Positions 51,341-60,131 are shown, counted from the stretch's first letter. The stretch: DNA of 64,000 nt from Lachnoclostridium sp. An196 (GCF_002160135.1 NZ_NFJZ01000008.1:62001-126000); one strand, 5' to 3'. Notes: generated by a model from the sequence alone, not told the origin. Numbers and translations: made by a program.

Positions 51341-52439
51341 TTGCCCTGGCTGTGGGACACCTTTGGGCTATGAGGGCTTGTGCTGGAAATGTGAGTGCGA
51401 GCAGGAGCGAAATGCTGCGCTGGCCTGGACGCCGGAACAAATCGCAGAGAAGCAAAGAAACCTGATCCAGAACATCCAGCGGCTGGCGGATATGGAGGAC
51501 CCGGAGCTCACCAACTTCTGGCAGCTGCTTGGCTACCATGATGCCATTACCCCGGAGATCCAGCGGGCGGCACTGGTCGCAGAGGTGTTCTGGCCCTGTG
51601 AACTCTACTACCACGCGCCAGAGGATGTGCGGGACGCTTTAGTTGCTGCCCTGCTAAAAACAGAATACTCTCGAAATGCCGCCAACCTGATGAGTTGCCT
51701 TTCTATGCAGGGAGATGACAAGGCAATGAAGACTCTGCTGGAGCTGGAGCGAAATCCCCGGCCCTGGCGCAAGGGCCTCTATGTAGACCCATCCAGCTAT
51801 GCGCAGATCGGAGGCTGGACCTTCGACAAGGAGGGTCAGAAAATCCAACTCAACTTCGGCACCTGTTATCCTATGGTCAAGGGAACCACTGGCGAGAAAT
51901 CTCCTGTTCGCATTGGCCGGGCACGGGAGGACACCTGCCCTCACTGCGGCGGGCGTATGGTGGATATGTTGGTGATGGATGGCCGGGATGAGCGGCTGAA
52001 ATTTCTGGGGTTGGATGGTATCCTGACTGCCACCTGCTGCCCCAACTGTGTGGGATTTTTGAAAGGTCCAGCCTTTAACAGTTTTACCCTGGATGGCGGC
52101 GTGGAGGTCTTTCCCTCCGAGCTCTTTGACGGGGCGAAGAAGACGGATTGCTATGTCAGCCCCGAGGACTACAAGGCGCTCACGGAAAATTCCTTTGTGC
52201 TGGGCGAAGCGCCAGTGCCCCTGTTTTACGGTGCGGCCTGCCAGGATGTGAACACCATCGGCGGCTTTGCCAACTGGGTACAGGACGCGGAATATACGAC
52301 CTGCCCACACTGTGGGAAGCCCATGAAGTATCTGGCTCAGATCCAGTGGGATACGGTGTTTGACTGTGCGGAGGGGACGCTCTATGTGGAGTTCTGCCCG
52401 GACTGCCAGATCGTATCCATGCAGCATCAGCAGACCTGA
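51324..52439 (+). CDS. Zinc-ribbon YwqG/DUF1963-like immunity-type protein
   Basis: 371 aa, first gene of the array. It has six CxxC pairs: CPGC and CWKC at the N-terminus, CPHC and CPNC in the middle, and CPHC and CPDC near the end, so probably several zinc ribbons. The C-terminal half resembles YwqG (DUF1963): IGGWTFD, IGGFANWVQDAEYTTCP and MKYLAQIQWD. YwqG-like proteins are frequent immunity proteins in toxin loci. ATG 51324 follows AGGAGG by nine bases. The leading zinc ribbon CPGCGTPLGYEGLCWKC is also seen alone on other immunity-locus proteins. Confidence 0.65.
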   Translation: MKLNYNCPGCGTPLGYEGLCWKCECEQERNAALAWTPEQIAEKQRNLIQNIQRLADMEDPELTNFWQLLGYHDAITPEIQRAALVAEVFWPCELYYHAPEDVRDALVAALLKTEYSRNAANLMSCLSMQGDDKAMKTLLELERNPRPWRKGLYVDPSSYAQIGGWTFDKEGQKIQLNFGTCYPMVKGTTGEKSPVRIGRAREDTCPHCGGRMVDMLVMDGRDERLKFLGLDGILTATCCPNCVGFLKGPAFNSFTLDGGVEVFPSELFDGAKKTDCYVSPEDYKALTENSFVLGEAPVPLFYGAACQDVNTIGGFANWVQDAEYTTCPHCGKPMKYLAQIQWDTVFDCAEGTLYVEFCPDCQIVSMQHQQT

Positions 52440-52472
52440 AAATCGTCTGAACTGTGCTTACGGGAGGACACC

Positions 52473-53315
52473 ATGAAAAAAAGAAAAATCAAAGACTTTG
52501 TTGTCCTTTACGCATCAGAAGATGAGGAAAAGCTGGTACTGATCCAGAGCGGTATCAGCGCGGACAAAACCTTTCTGGATACCTTTTGGACAGCCCATAC
52601 CTATGCCCTTGCCATGGCGGACGCCTGGACCGGACAGGTGATCTCCGGCCGCTGCTATCTGAGCTGGCCGCTGACGGATAATGAACGAGAAAACGGAGAC
52701 TATTCCAAGCTGTTTTCCAAGGGCCAGATCTACCGAATCAAAGCTCGTGCCTGGAAAGGCGACGCCCTCAGTGAACCCCAGTGGTATGTCACGGAAGTGT
52801 TGGAGGAAGGTGTGTCCTGTCCGGCGCTGGAGGAGATCTGGGCGGAATACACAAAGCCCATTCTTCTGAAAGACGAAGTACTGGGAACCCTCACGCTGGA
52901 TCGTGAGATGAGCACATTCGATGGGACCTGTAAGTGGATGGGAAAAGAAGTCCAGATCTCGTTGGATGTGGAGATTGAAAAGAAAGCGTCCTGGACCCGC
53001 GTGGCCAATGTGATGAAGAAACTGCTGGCAGATCAGGAAGTCTGGGATAAGTCTCTGCGAACTATGGCTGCCCAGAAGCTCACGGCTCAGGCCAACGAGT
53101 GGCTGGCGGACGATGACCAGACCGACCGGGATCCGGAGAAAGACCCCATCACCGAGGATGAGTTCGCCCGGCGCATCCTGCTCACCGAGTTTACAGTATC
53201 TCCTGGCGGACGATTTACCGCCTGGTATGAGGACGACGATATGTTCTGGGGCCATGTGATCACTGTGGATGGGACACTGAAAAAAGGCCCCGTTGACGCT
53301 GATATACAAGGATAA
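52473..53315 (+). CDS. DUF2262 protein
   Basis: 280 aa. The C-terminal 140 residues carry the DUF2262 pattern: a tandem TLTLDREMSTFDGTCKWMGK (start), then EFARRILLTEFTVSPGGRF and the ending MFWGHVITVDGTLKKGP. The N-terminal 130 residues form a separate domain (LYASEDEEKLVLIQSG...GRCYLSWPL) that I cannot name. DUF2262 proteins are recurrent members of polyimmunity loci. No signal peptide or membrane helix. It is the second gene of the array, 33 bases behind the first, with GGGAGGA upstream. Confidence 0.65.
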   Translation: MKKRKIKDFVVLYASEDEEKLVLIQSGISADKTFLDTFWTAHTYALAMADAWTGQVISGRCYLSWPLTDNERENGDYSKLFSKGQIYRIKARAWKGDALSEPQWYVTEVLEEGVSCPALEEIWAEYTKPILLKDEVLGTLTLDREMSTFDGTCKWMGKEVQISLDVEIEKKASWTRVANVMKKLLADQEVWDKSLRTMAAQKLTAQANEWLADDDQTDRDPEKDPITEDEFARRILLTEFTVSPGGRFTAWYEDDDMFWGHVITVDGTLKKGPVDADIQG

Positions 53316-53333
53316 GGTGAGGAGGAACCCTAA

Positions 53334-53558
53334 ATGAACGGCGAACAAATCACAGCTTTTCTGCAGGAGCATTGGAATTGGGTGACCCTGATCATCGGTG
53401 CTGTCCTGCTGATTGGAGCCATCATGAACTGGAACTGGCTCTGTGACCCTACCGGCAAACCGGATTCCCACCGCTATGGCCGTGGCTCCCGGCGGGTGAT
53501 CTTCTTCCTGCTGGGAATCGTGCTGATCGTCACTAGCATCATGTCTTGGGTAATGTAA
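53334..53558 (+). CDS. Immunity protein 17 (Imm17)-like membrane protein
   Basis: 74 aa with two membrane helices (LIIGAVLLIGAIMNW and VIFFLLGIVLIVTSIM) joined by a short loop with WNWLCDPTGKPDSHRYGRGSR, the Imm17 pattern. Membrane immunity proteins usually protect against pore-forming or membrane-acting toxins. It is the only integral membrane protein of the array. Spacing to the next gene is 13 bases, with AAGGAGG. Confidence 0.7.
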   Translation: MNGEQITAFLQEHWNWVTLIIGAVLLIGAIMNWNWLCDPTGKPDSHRYGRGSRRVIFFLLGIVLIVTSIMSWVM

Positions 53559-53571
53559 GGAGGACGAAACG

Positions 53572-54111
53572 ATGAGTGAAAAATATCCTACCTGGCTCAT
53601 CGGCCATGTAAAAGAGTGGACAGAGAAGCGCATGCCTACCGTGACACTCTGTTCCACCACCGGCAATGAACTGCTGGAGGTTTGGTATTATGGAGACCTG
53701 CTCACGGTGAAGGGAGAGTCTCAGCCCTACATGGTAGATGATAATGATGCTCCTGGATTGGTGGTTGCCCGTGACCCGGAGACCGGCGAGGAGTTCGTCA
53801 TCTTCGACGGTGGACGGCACGGATATGACAATATGTTCTGCGATGAACACGATTCGGAAGCTCTCGAACACCGCCCTCTCAAACAGTATCCTATTCCCGC
53901 CTCCAAGCTGGTGCTGAAGCTGGGCTACGACATCGACTATGAAGACGAAAAAGACATGTATGAGATGGATGAATGCGGTAACGTGAAGCTGATTAACGGC
54001 GAGTGGATACCCTGGGAGCAGATCAAGCGGGATGGCCTTGACTGGATTTCCCTTTACTATGTGAACGAAAAAGGAAAAAAGGTTCAGATTTTGGACGAAG
54101 AGCTGGCATAA
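53572..54111 (+). CDS. Uncharacterised acidic array protein
   Basis: 179 aa, soluble, acidic. I do not recognise the family. Seen: a beta-rich N-terminal half (MPTVTLCSTTGNELLEVWYYGD, then GLVVARDPETGEEFVIFDGG) and a C-terminal half with YDIDYEDEKDMYEMDECGNV and a final LDWISLYYVNEKGKKVQIL. The two halves could be separate small domains. AAGGAGG before ATG and tight spacing mark it as part of the array operon. Confidence 0.55.
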   Translation: MSEKYPTWLIGHVKEWTEKRMPTVTLCSTTGNELLEVWYYGDLLTVKGESQPYMVDDNDAPGLVVARDPETGEEFVIFDGGRHGYDNMFCDEHDSEALEHRPLKQYPIPASKLVLKLGYDIDYEDEKDMYEMDECGNVKLINGEWIPWEQIKRDGLDWISLYYVNEKGKKVQILDEELA

Positions 54112-54152
54112 ATACTGCCATTCTGTCCTTTGACAAACCGAGGAGGTGTCTC

Positions 54153-54356
54153 ATGACCCAAGAAGAACAGATTCGCCTCTATCGGCTGATGGAAAAGCTC
54201 AACTGGTTTTTCCACCAGGAGATGCACTACCTGGACCGGGAGACGGCGGAAAAGATCGCACGGGAGTGTTACCCAGAGATTCGGGATTTTACATACGACA
54301 TTTTATGGAACGATCTGCCCAAAGAGGTGCAGGAGCAGCTCATGGACGAGGAGTAA
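54153..54356 (+). CDS. Small helical array protein
   Basis: 67 aa, predicted all-helical (MTQEEQIRLYRLMEKLNWFF, then ETAEKIARECYPEIRDFTYD). No known domain. GAGGAGGTG is a near-perfect ribosome site, so it is expressed. It ends five bases before the GTG start of the next gene, whose ribosome site GGAG lies in its last codons; translation is probably coupled. Confidence 0.55.
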   Translation: MTQEEQIRLYRLMEKLNWFFHQEMHYLDRETAEKIARECYPEIRDFTYDILWNDLPKEVQEQLMDEE

Positions 54357-54361
54357 TCCCT

Positions 54362-54751
54362 GTGAGTACACTGATTTGCTCTTTTGATAGTCTGCACGAC
54401 AACCGAGTCCTGCGCTGCTGCGCTGACTTTGAAGCCCATACCCTGCACATGGATACCCAGACCGAGGCCGGAGAGAAAGTATCAGTTCGCTTTACCGGCC
54501 TGCTGGCCCACTGGTTTGAGAACGTAATCCAGGATAACATCCTCTTTGGCATGGATGAGATCACCGTGGGCGGATTTTTTGAACAGTACAAAGACCTGCT
54601 GGGCGGAACCATCTCTTACGGTTTTCCTGCCTGTTGCAGTATCGAGGAACTGCGGGAGCGCATGGACCGGGAGCACATCCAGGTGTTTGTCATCGACTCC
54701 TCCCTTGGGCTGTGCGGATTTGTACTGGCTCAGGAGGTGGAAATAGCATGA
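54362..54751 (+). CDS. Uncharacterised array protein (GTG start)
   Basis: 129 aa from GTG 54362, eight bases behind GGAG. The frame stays open upstream, but that part lies over the previous gene and has no ribosome site. Beta-rich start (STLICSFDSLHDNRVLRCCADF) then FTGLLAHWFENVIQDNILFG and helical ending. No family recognised; the layout (a YD/FEN-like 'HWFENVIQDNILFGM' segment) recalls small immunity proteins of the DUF6258 kind only loosely. Its stop overlaps the next start by four bases. Confidence 0.5.
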   Translation: MSTLICSFDSLHDNRVLRCCADFEAHTLHMDTQTEAGEKVSVRFTGLLAHWFENVIQDNILFGMDEITVGGFFEQYKDLLGGTISYGFPACCSIEELRERMDREHIQVFVIDSSLGLCGFVLAQEVEIA

Positions 54752-55389
54752 CACGGCAGGAGCAGAAGGCAGTCAAGGAATTAAGCGAGATGATTTCCAA
54801 AAACCTAAAAGTAATTGCTAGAGAGCATGGTTTCAAAGTGGTTTCAGACTGCGCCTATAAGGTCCTGGGTGATTTCTTATATGAAGTGTTTCTATCTGCG
54901 CCTCCTATCCGGCGTGGCACTGCCATAAGAGCAGTTGTTTCCACAAAGCCATGCGCCATTGACAATGTCTTTTGGGATGTATATGAAATGGGTGAGGTAG
55001 CCCGGAATAAACCATTTAGTTTCCATATCACAGCGGCACATTCCCCTTCCGCTCATATCATCGAGGAAATGGAACTACCTGTCCCCACAGTGGACGCAGC
55101 AACCATGGTCATGAATGAGGCCTTTCGTCGGTTGAACGAGGCCATTCAAGAACACCATAGCCGTTGCAGCACAGTCTCCGATTTCAAAGCGGAGATTCTC
55201 CATGATACTGCGCCGACCGCCAGATTGAATGTCGTACTGTGTGAAATCGCAGAAGGAAATTTCCATCAGGCAGTGCTCCTTGCAGAAAAGGAACTGGAGA
55301 ATGGATCTTATGGCCTGTTTAATACAGTAACTGATGACGGAATAAAGAGCATATACGATTATGTGAAAGAGTTTTGTCAGAAAAAGTAA
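54748..55389 (+). CDS. Uncharacterised array protein
   Basis: 213 aa from ATG 54748, with AGGAGGTGG upstream and a four-base overlap with the previous gene. Helical start (KELSEMISKNLKVIAREHGF), a beta-rich middle (IRAVVSTKPCAIDNVFWDVY), a helical C-terminus that includes LNVVLCEIAEGNFHQAVLL, TPR-like in look, and KSIYDYVKEFCQKK at the end. Not recognised. It is noticeably AT-richer than the genes on either side, suggesting a different source. Confidence 0.55.
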   Translation: MTRQEQKAVKELSEMISKNLKVIAREHGFKVVSDCAYKVLGDFLYEVFLSAPPIRRGTAIRAVVSTKPCAIDNVFWDVYEMGEVARNKPFSFHITAAHSPSAHIIEEMELPVPTVDAATMVMNEAFRRLNEAIQEHHSRCSTVSDFKAEILHDTAPTARLNVVLCEIAEGNFHQAVLLAEKELENGSYGLFNTVTDDGIKSIYDYVKEFCQKK

Positions 55390-55426
55390 AGCTATAGGAA
55401 TCACTTAAGCGAAAGGAGAAGCCACA

Positions 55427-56014
55427 ATGTCCATAACCGCCTATAAAGTGGAAGCCGTCGGCCATGACCGGACCGGCAGGGACTTCGGTTATGTGAATAT
55501 CATGTACCGTTATGGCGGCAAGCAGTCCTGCCCCCGGCCGGATCAATGCGAAAAGCTGGAGGTCATGTGGGCGGATGAGAGCGTCTATGGGCCGCCTGCT
55601 CCCGGCAGCAAGGTGGGCGATTTTATCCAGACCTGGCTGATGGGCTCTTGGAACTGCGGGGTATTTACCCACCGGGAGATTGCCCAGCGGCTCATGGATA
55701 CCTTCACCGGCCTGAAGGTCAAGGAGCTGGCGTGGTTTGAGAACCCCAGGAAAAAGACGCTGAAAAACGGAAAGCCCCGTGTGCGCCGGGCCAAGTGGCT
55801 GCCGGAACAGGAGGTGGATCTGGTGTACCTCTACTCCGACCACTATCTTGACGCCAGAAATCCCACTCCCGCCGAAACCGACTTCTTCACCGTCACAAGG
55901 CTGGATGCCTGGGGTGAGAGCACTTGGTTCATGTGTACCCCACAGGCCGCCGAGAAACTGATCGCCATGGATTACGACAATCTGGCCGTCAAGGAAACCA
56001 CCATTGTAGGATAG
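55427..56014 (+). CDS. Uncharacterised array protein
   Basis: 195 aa, soluble. No family recognised. The N-terminal half is beta-rich (MSITAYKVEAVGHDRTGRDF, then NIMYRYGGKQSCPRPDQ); the middle has helices (IAQRLMDTFTGLKVKELAW) and a basic KKTLKNGKPRVRRAKW stretch; the end is TWFMCTPQAAEKLIAMDYDN. GAAAGGAG precedes the ATG. Its high GC and tight spacing match the array core. Confidence 0.55.
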   Translation: MSITAYKVEAVGHDRTGRDFGYVNIMYRYGGKQSCPRPDQCEKLEVMWADESVYGPPAPGSKVGDFIQTWLMGSWNCGVFTHREIAQRLMDTFTGLKVKELAWFENPRKKTLKNGKPRVRRAKWLPEQEVDLVYLYSDHYLDARNPTPAETDFFTVTRLDAWGESTWFMCTPQAAEKLIAMDYDNLAVKETTIVG

Positions 56015-56027
56015 AGAAAGTAGGTGC

Positions 56028-56996
56028 ATGATGTACCAAATTGCATATATTGGCCGCTGGGAGACCCTCCCGGAAACGGCTGCCGCCATCTGTGACCATG
56101 ACACTCCCAAGCTGGAGGCGCTGCTCCAAGGCGGTCTGGATTTAGATGTTCCCATCCAGCTCAGCGAATACATCAAGATGATGCCATTGGAGATCGCGGT
56201 TTTTCGGAATGATGTGCCCATGATCCACTTCCTGCTGGAGCATGGGGCTGATCCCGATTTAGCCCAGGAACAGCCCCTGCTGCTCACCGCCGCCCGCTGC
56301 TGCGGGCCGGAGGTGGTGGCGCTCTTTGCTGGACAGGCCGCAAAACTCAGCCCGAAGCAGAAAGAGCGTGCCTTCCAGGAGGTGCGCTGGGGCAAACACC
56401 CGGAGAATATCCCCGTGCTGGAGCAAGCAGGGATTAGCGTCGCTAAATTCGGCGGCGAGGCATTCCGGGCCGCTGTGTCCGAGGGGAATACCAAACTTGC
56501 CCGACTGCTTCTGGAAAAAGGGGCGGACATCACCATTGTTGACAAATACGGCGACCGGCCTTACACCGTGGCAGTTCAGAACAAGAATCAGGAGATGGCC
56601 GACTACCTGAAGGCGCTGGAGCCGGAGGAATGGCACAACGAGCAGGAAAAGATCCGGCAGCTCATGCCCTACAAGCTGCCCGCCAAGCTGGTAGAATACT
56701 TGAAGACCGGCCCCCTGCGGCTGGAGTTCCCGGATCAGGAATGGGTGAAGTGGGCGGAGCTCTACTCCTTTATTGATGTGCAGGAGATGACCTGGAAACG
56801 GAAAAAGCTGCTCTCTCTGATGGTGCAAATGGACAATTACAGCGACTACCTGCTGCTGTGGAGCCCCAGGGACAAAAAGCTGTGGTATCTGGACATTGAG
56901 CATGAGGAATTCCACCCTCTGGCCAAATGGGATGACTTCATCGCAGATCCCGGCCGGTATCTGAACGGAATGATCGAGGGCGAGTTTGAGGAATGA
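56028..56996 (+). CDS. Ankyrin-repeat protein with SUKH-like C-terminus
   Basis: 322 aa. Residues 20-200 hold ankyrin repeats: MPLEIAVFRNDVPMIHFLLEH with GADPDLAQEQPLLLTAAR, and EAFRAAVSEGNTKLARLLLEKGADITIVDKYGDR (core GNTKLARLLLEKGADITI). The last 110 residues (LEFPDQEWVKWAELYSFIDV ... LLLWSPRDKKLWYLDIEHEEFHPLAKW) resemble a SMI1/KNR4 (SUKH) or related immunity fold. Ankyrin proteins are common antidotes in polyimmunity loci. The start is ATG 56028 or 56031 behind AGGTG. The gene end overlaps the reading context of the next SUKH gene by a few bases only. Confidence 0.7.
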   Translation: MMYQIAYIGRWETLPETAAAICDHDTPKLEALLQGGLDLDVPIQLSEYIKMMPLEIAVFRNDVPMIHFLLEHGADPDLAQEQPLLLTAARCCGPEVVALFAGQAAKLSPKQKERAFQEVRWGKHPENIPVLEQAGISVAKFGGEAFRAAVSEGNTKLARLLLEKGADITIVDKYGDRPYTVAVQNKNQEMADYLKALEPEEWHNEQEKIRQLMPYKLPAKLVEYLKTGPLRLEFPDQEWVKWAELYSFIDVQEMTWKRKKLLSLMVQMDNYSDYLLLWSPRDKKLWYLDIEHEEFHPLAKWDDFIADPGRYLNGMIEGEFEE

Positions 56997-57006
56997 GGAG
57001 AAGTCG

Positions 57007-57492
57007 ATGAACGCATTACTTGAAAGCCTGACCAAATCTCTGACAGAACAGGGTTGGAAAGTCGAGATGCAGGAAAACAATCAAATTCCAGCAGAGATTG
57101 CTCAGCGTTATGATTCACTTCCGACAGATTATATATATTTTCTCCGAAACATGAAAGCGTGTGTCAACAGTGCAGAAACCGTGTGGATGCTTTGCCCGGA
57201 TGACTTTGCTCCACAGGGAGAAAACGGATTTGACTGGAACGAGTTTGAAAAAATGAGTTTGGATGCCGCCGAAGGAGACAACAGCTGGACAGCGGAAATC
57301 AAATCATTCTGGAACGACCATCTGCCTATCTGCTTGTCACTGAAAGATGGATATTCCTACTATGCCCTCTGCCTGAAAGATGGAACCATTGTCACCGGAG
57401 AAGAACCGGAGTTTGAGGAAACAACGGAGGTTGCCTCTTCTTTTCGAGATTTTCTGCAAATGCTTTGCAATGGCGTGTTGGATTTGGAATAA
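57007..57492 (+). CDS. SMI1/KNR4-family (SUKH) immunity protein
   Basis: 161 aa. The SUKH core is visible: LPTDYIYFLRNMKACVNSAE near residue 38, then WMLCPDDFAP, DHLPICLSLKDGYSYYALCL and TEVASSFRDFLQMLCNG. SUKH proteins are the most widespread immunity superfamily for nuclease toxins. ATG 57007 lies behind GAGGAG. It is more AT-rich than its neighbours. With the SUKH-3 and SUKH-like genes downstream, it shows that one superfamily has been recruited several times in this array. Confidence 0.75.
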   Translation: MNALLESLTKSLTEQGWKVEMQENNQIPAEIAQRYDSLPTDYIYFLRNMKACVNSAETVWMLCPDDFAPQGENGFDWNEFEKMSLDAAEGDNSWTAEIKSFWNDHLPICLSLKDGYSYYALCLKDGTIVTGEEPEFEETTEVASSFRDFLQMLCNGVLDLE

Positions 57493-57503
57493 GGAGCACA
57501 GTT

Positions 57504-58124
57504 ATGACATCAATAGACTTTCTGAACAAGGTACATAAAAGCCTGGACTCCCAGGAATATAACCTCTCCTTTTCTCCGGCCAAGTCCAAGAATTATATGC
57601 TGTACTGCAATGGCAACTTTATCGGCGGCCTGTTTGATGAGGAGCTGTGCTTTGTCTATGCCGACAGTGTGAGCGACCTGCTGGGACACCCGGAGCCGGT
57701 CTATCGCGGCTACTCCAGCGCCGCCCAGCACCGGATGCTGGTGATCCCGGAGGAGCACTGGGCGCAGGCGCTGAAACTGCTCTATACCGAGAAATTCGAC
57801 TGGAGCCGGTTGGTGTACGACATCACCTACACCAGCATTGGCGCGGCTGTGATGGAGGACTTCTACGACGAGAATGTGGTGTTCCTGCGGTTCTGCTTTG
57901 AAAAGGAGCTGCTGAAAAAGAACCCGCTGGACCGGCGGGACCGGATCATTCGGATGGTCTATCTCAACCAGGACCTGACAGAAGCGGGCAAAGTTCTGTT
58001 CCCCAGACTACTGCAAAAGTTCCTTGTTTTTACAGACCGCGGCGGGAAAACCAGTTTGGAAACCATGCTGAAACGGTGGTACACCGCGCTGGAGAAGGAG
58101 TACTGCAGCCAGATCACGGGATAA
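57504..58124 (+). CDS. TfoX-N-like array protein
   Basis: 206 aa. The first 100 residues (LSFSPAKSKNYMLYCNGNFI, then GGLFDEELCFVYADSVSDLL) look like the TfoX N-terminal fold, in which a small beta domain with a GxxxxGG-type turn is followed by a helix; the identification is tentative. The C-terminal half (IGAAVMEDFYDENVVFLRFC, then RIIRMVYLNQDLTEAGKVLF) is not recognised. AAGGAG is ahead of ATG 57504. Perhaps an immunity protein with a recruited fold. Confidence 0.5.
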   Translation: MTSIDFLNKVHKSLDSQEYNLSFSPAKSKNYMLYCNGNFIGGLFDEELCFVYADSVSDLLGHPEPVYRGYSSAAQHRMLVIPEEHWAQALKLLYTEKFDWSRLVYDITYTSIGAAVMEDFYDENVVFLRFCFEKELLKKNPLDRRDRIIRMVYLNQDLTEAGKVLFPRLLQKFLVFTDRGGKTSLETMLKRWYTALEKEYCSQITG

Positions 58125-58136
58125 GGAGGCGCAGAG

Positions 58137-58640
58137 ATGAAATTAAGTTGTAAACGCATTGATTTTGAATACACGCCCGGCGAGGAGATCTTCACCTTTC
58201 CCGAGGAATCAGGACTATCCTTTATTTTCGATGTAGAGGAAGAACTGACGGCTGATCCCGCCGCCATGGATGCGGTGGGGAAAATGCTGGATGAGGCGGA
58301 GAAACTGGCGGAAAAGGCCAAGGCCGCCATCCAAGCGGCGCTGGCGGATAAGGGTAACCCCTATCACGGCATCGTGACTTACTTCATGCAGTTCCACCGG
58401 GATGAGGTGCCCCCTGAGATTGCGGCGGAGCTCTTTCCGGGGAACGACCCGGCCAAGCTGTCCTTTGCCGAGATGGTGGACTTTCTGCGGCTCAAGCGGT
58501 TCGGCAGCCTGGTGGATAGCGAGATGAACCAGCAAGTTTTCATCCTGGATCTGTCCTTCAACCCGAAGATCACCGACGAGCTGATGGTGGTTTACTTTGA
58601 TTTGAACCAGGAGATTTTCTGTATCACCCATGAGAGCTGA
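58137..58640 (+). CDS. DUF2004-like array protein
   Basis: 167 aa. Begins with a beta-rich MKLSCKRIDFEYTPGEEIFT, has an acidic Ala-rich helix (MLDEAEKLAEKAKAAIQAAL), then KGNPYHGIVTYFMQFHRDEV and a C-terminal KITDELMVVYFDLNQEIFCI. This layout (YHGIVTYFMQFHRDEV with VVYFDLNQE) matches what I know of DUF2004 proteins found in firmicute immunity loci. Function not established. 12 bases behind the previous gene, with AAGGAGG. Confidence 0.6.
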   Translation: MKLSCKRIDFEYTPGEEIFTFPEESGLSFIFDVEEELTADPAAMDAVGKMLDEAEKLAEKAKAAIQAALADKGNPYHGIVTYFMQFHRDEVPPEIAAELFPGNDPAKLSFAEMVDFLRLKRFGSLVDSEMNQQVFILDLSFNPKITDELMVVYFDLNQEIFCITHES

Positions 58641-58651
58641 GGAGGCACCCC

Positions 58652-59206
58652 ATGATCAAAGAACGCATCCCCATTTCCGGTGAACTAAAAAGCAAGGTCA
58701 AACAGCTGATGGAGTACGCCGGGTGGCACGAGGGGCGAAGCGTGGACATCTCCCTCGCGGAGCGGTATTACGCCGACCACGGCGTGCCCATGATGAAGGC
58801 CACCCAGCGGTTTTACCGGAAATATTTCGGTCTGTGCTGTCAGTGGTACCTGGCGCAGAAAAAGCTGAGTTGGGCGGCCGACTTTGAATTCGCGCTGTTT
58901 CCATACCTCATCAACGGAATCAAGAACCATTTGGAAGATGCCTATTTCCGGGATATGTCCGGCTGTGAGTTGGTGGAGATCGAGCGGGCGGCCGGCCAGA
59001 GGTGCCAGCCCATTGGACACATCGGCTACTACTACCCAGCGGAGGTCTGGATTTCCGAGCACGGGAAACTGTATGCGAAATATGAGTATCAGGATGAGAT
59101 TGAGTGCTTTCCGGATGTGTTTGCCCTGATCGAGCGGGAGCTGGGGCAGTGTAAATTCGATTCCGCCGCCATGAAAACCGTGGAGGCACTGGACGGAAAG
59201 TCATAA
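58652..59206 (+). CDS. SUKH-3 immunity protein
   Basis: 184 aa. SUKH-3 marks: LMEYAGWHEGRSVDISLAER near residue 16, and the pair GQRCQPIGHIGYYYPAEVWI and SEHGKLYAKYEYQDEIECFP near 125-150. SUKH-3 proteins act as antidotes to secreted toxins, mainly nucleases and deaminases. The nearly closed spacing (11 bases) and the ribosome site GGAGG tie it to the array. Confidence 0.75.
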   Translation: MIKERIPISGELKSKVKQLMEYAGWHEGRSVDISLAERYYADHGVPMMKATQRFYRKYFGLCCQWYLAQKKLSWAADFEFALFPYLINGIKNHLEDAYFRDMSGCELVEIERAAGQRCQPIGHIGYYYPAEVWISEHGKLYAKYEYQDEIECFPDVFALIERELGQCKFDSAAMKTVEALDGKS

Positions 59207-59242
59207 GAAAGTAATTGCAACTGGAAATGGAGGAAAACGGCG

Positions 59243-59788
59243 ATGGATTATTTGAAGAAACTGCGGGAAAACCCGGATCTGGCAAAGGAATTTGATGTTT
59301 TGTTTGACTTTTTCCTTCTGGATGAACTGACAGAGCGGGATGAGGCGGAAGGCCGATGCACCTTCTCCCTGCCCGGTATGGCCTTTGCCAGAGACGGCTC
59401 CGGCGGGGAATACCACCTGCTGGAGGACGGCTCCATCGGCTATTACAGCAGCGAGGGAGAGGCGGGCCGCTTGGCCGAGAGCATGGACGACCTCTTTTCC
59501 CTGATCGTGAGCTGCGTCTGCTGGCAGGATTACTGTGACGCGAAGCAATATGCGGATGCCAAAACACTGGAGGAATACGGGCAGAGGCAGCGTAATATCA
59601 ACTTGGAAGATATTGATATGGACAGCTGGCGGCGGGTTGCTGATGCCCTCGGCATCCCTACCAATGCGCCTCTGGCCCCCGTTCTGGAGCGGTTCCGCAA
59701 AACGACGCAGCGACAGCCTCTGTATCAGTGTGTGTTCCATGAGGACGACGGCAGCCTGACCGAATCCTATGGCCTGATGTTTGAATGA
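59243..59788 (+). CDS. SUKH-like array protein
   Basis: 181 aa. The stretch LPGMAFARDGSGGEYHLLED followed by GSIGYYSSEGEAGRLAESMD and DLFSLIVSCVCWQDY matches the strand-turn-strand and C-terminal helix of SMI1/KNR4-like folds. The last 60 residues (WRRVADALGIPTNAPLAPVL ... LYQCVFHEDDGS) are an extension I do not recognise, possibly pairing with a particular toxin. Good ribosome site with GGAGG. High GC. Confidence 0.6.
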   Translation: MDYLKKLRENPDLAKEFDVLFDFFLLDELTERDEAEGRCTFSLPGMAFARDGSGGEYHLLEDGSIGYYSSEGEAGRLAESMDDLFSLIVSCVCWQDYCDAKQYADAKTLEEYGQRQRNINLEDIDMDSWRRVADALGIPTNAPLAPVLERFRKTTQRQPLYQCVFHEDDGSLTESYGLMFE

Positions 59789-59804
59789 GAAAGGAGCAAT
59801 TCCT

Positions 59805-60131
59805 ATGAAAACCTTTGACCCCAATTACAAACTGTTGGACGAAATGTATCAGGACGACTACTATCCTGATTTCCTGGTGGACAAGGTAAAAGACGAGCTT
59901 CAGAAGGTCATCGACCTGCTGGAGAGCGGTGAAACTGACACCGAAGTGGTGCAGGAAACGCTGGACGAGGCGGTCTGCGGCATCAATGATCTCCAGGAGG
60001 AGTTTGACGAGCACGACAGCGAGATCGAAACGGTGGCGCGGGACTGCATTGGCGTAACTGTGGACTACATTTTGAAGTGGTTTGGCATTCCCATTGATAT
60101 GGAGGAGGCCATCCGAGAAAGGGACTGGTGA
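59805..60131 (+). CDS. DUF5713 protein
   Basis: 108 aa, helical. The DUF5713 pattern is clear: YKLLDEMYQDDYYPDFLVDK then VKDELQKVIDLLESGETDTE. The end (ETVARDCIGVTVDYILKWFG) completes a short helical bundle. Function unknown; such proteins recur in immunity arrays and in phage-inhibitory islands. AAAGGAG precedes ATG 59805. The stop overlaps a possible GTG of the next gene. Confidence 0.72.
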   Translation: MKTFDPNYKLLDEMYQDDYYPDFLVDKVKDELQKVIDLLESGETDTEVVQETLDEAVCGINDLQEEFDEHDSEIETVARDCIGVTVDYILKWFGIPIDMEEAIRERDW

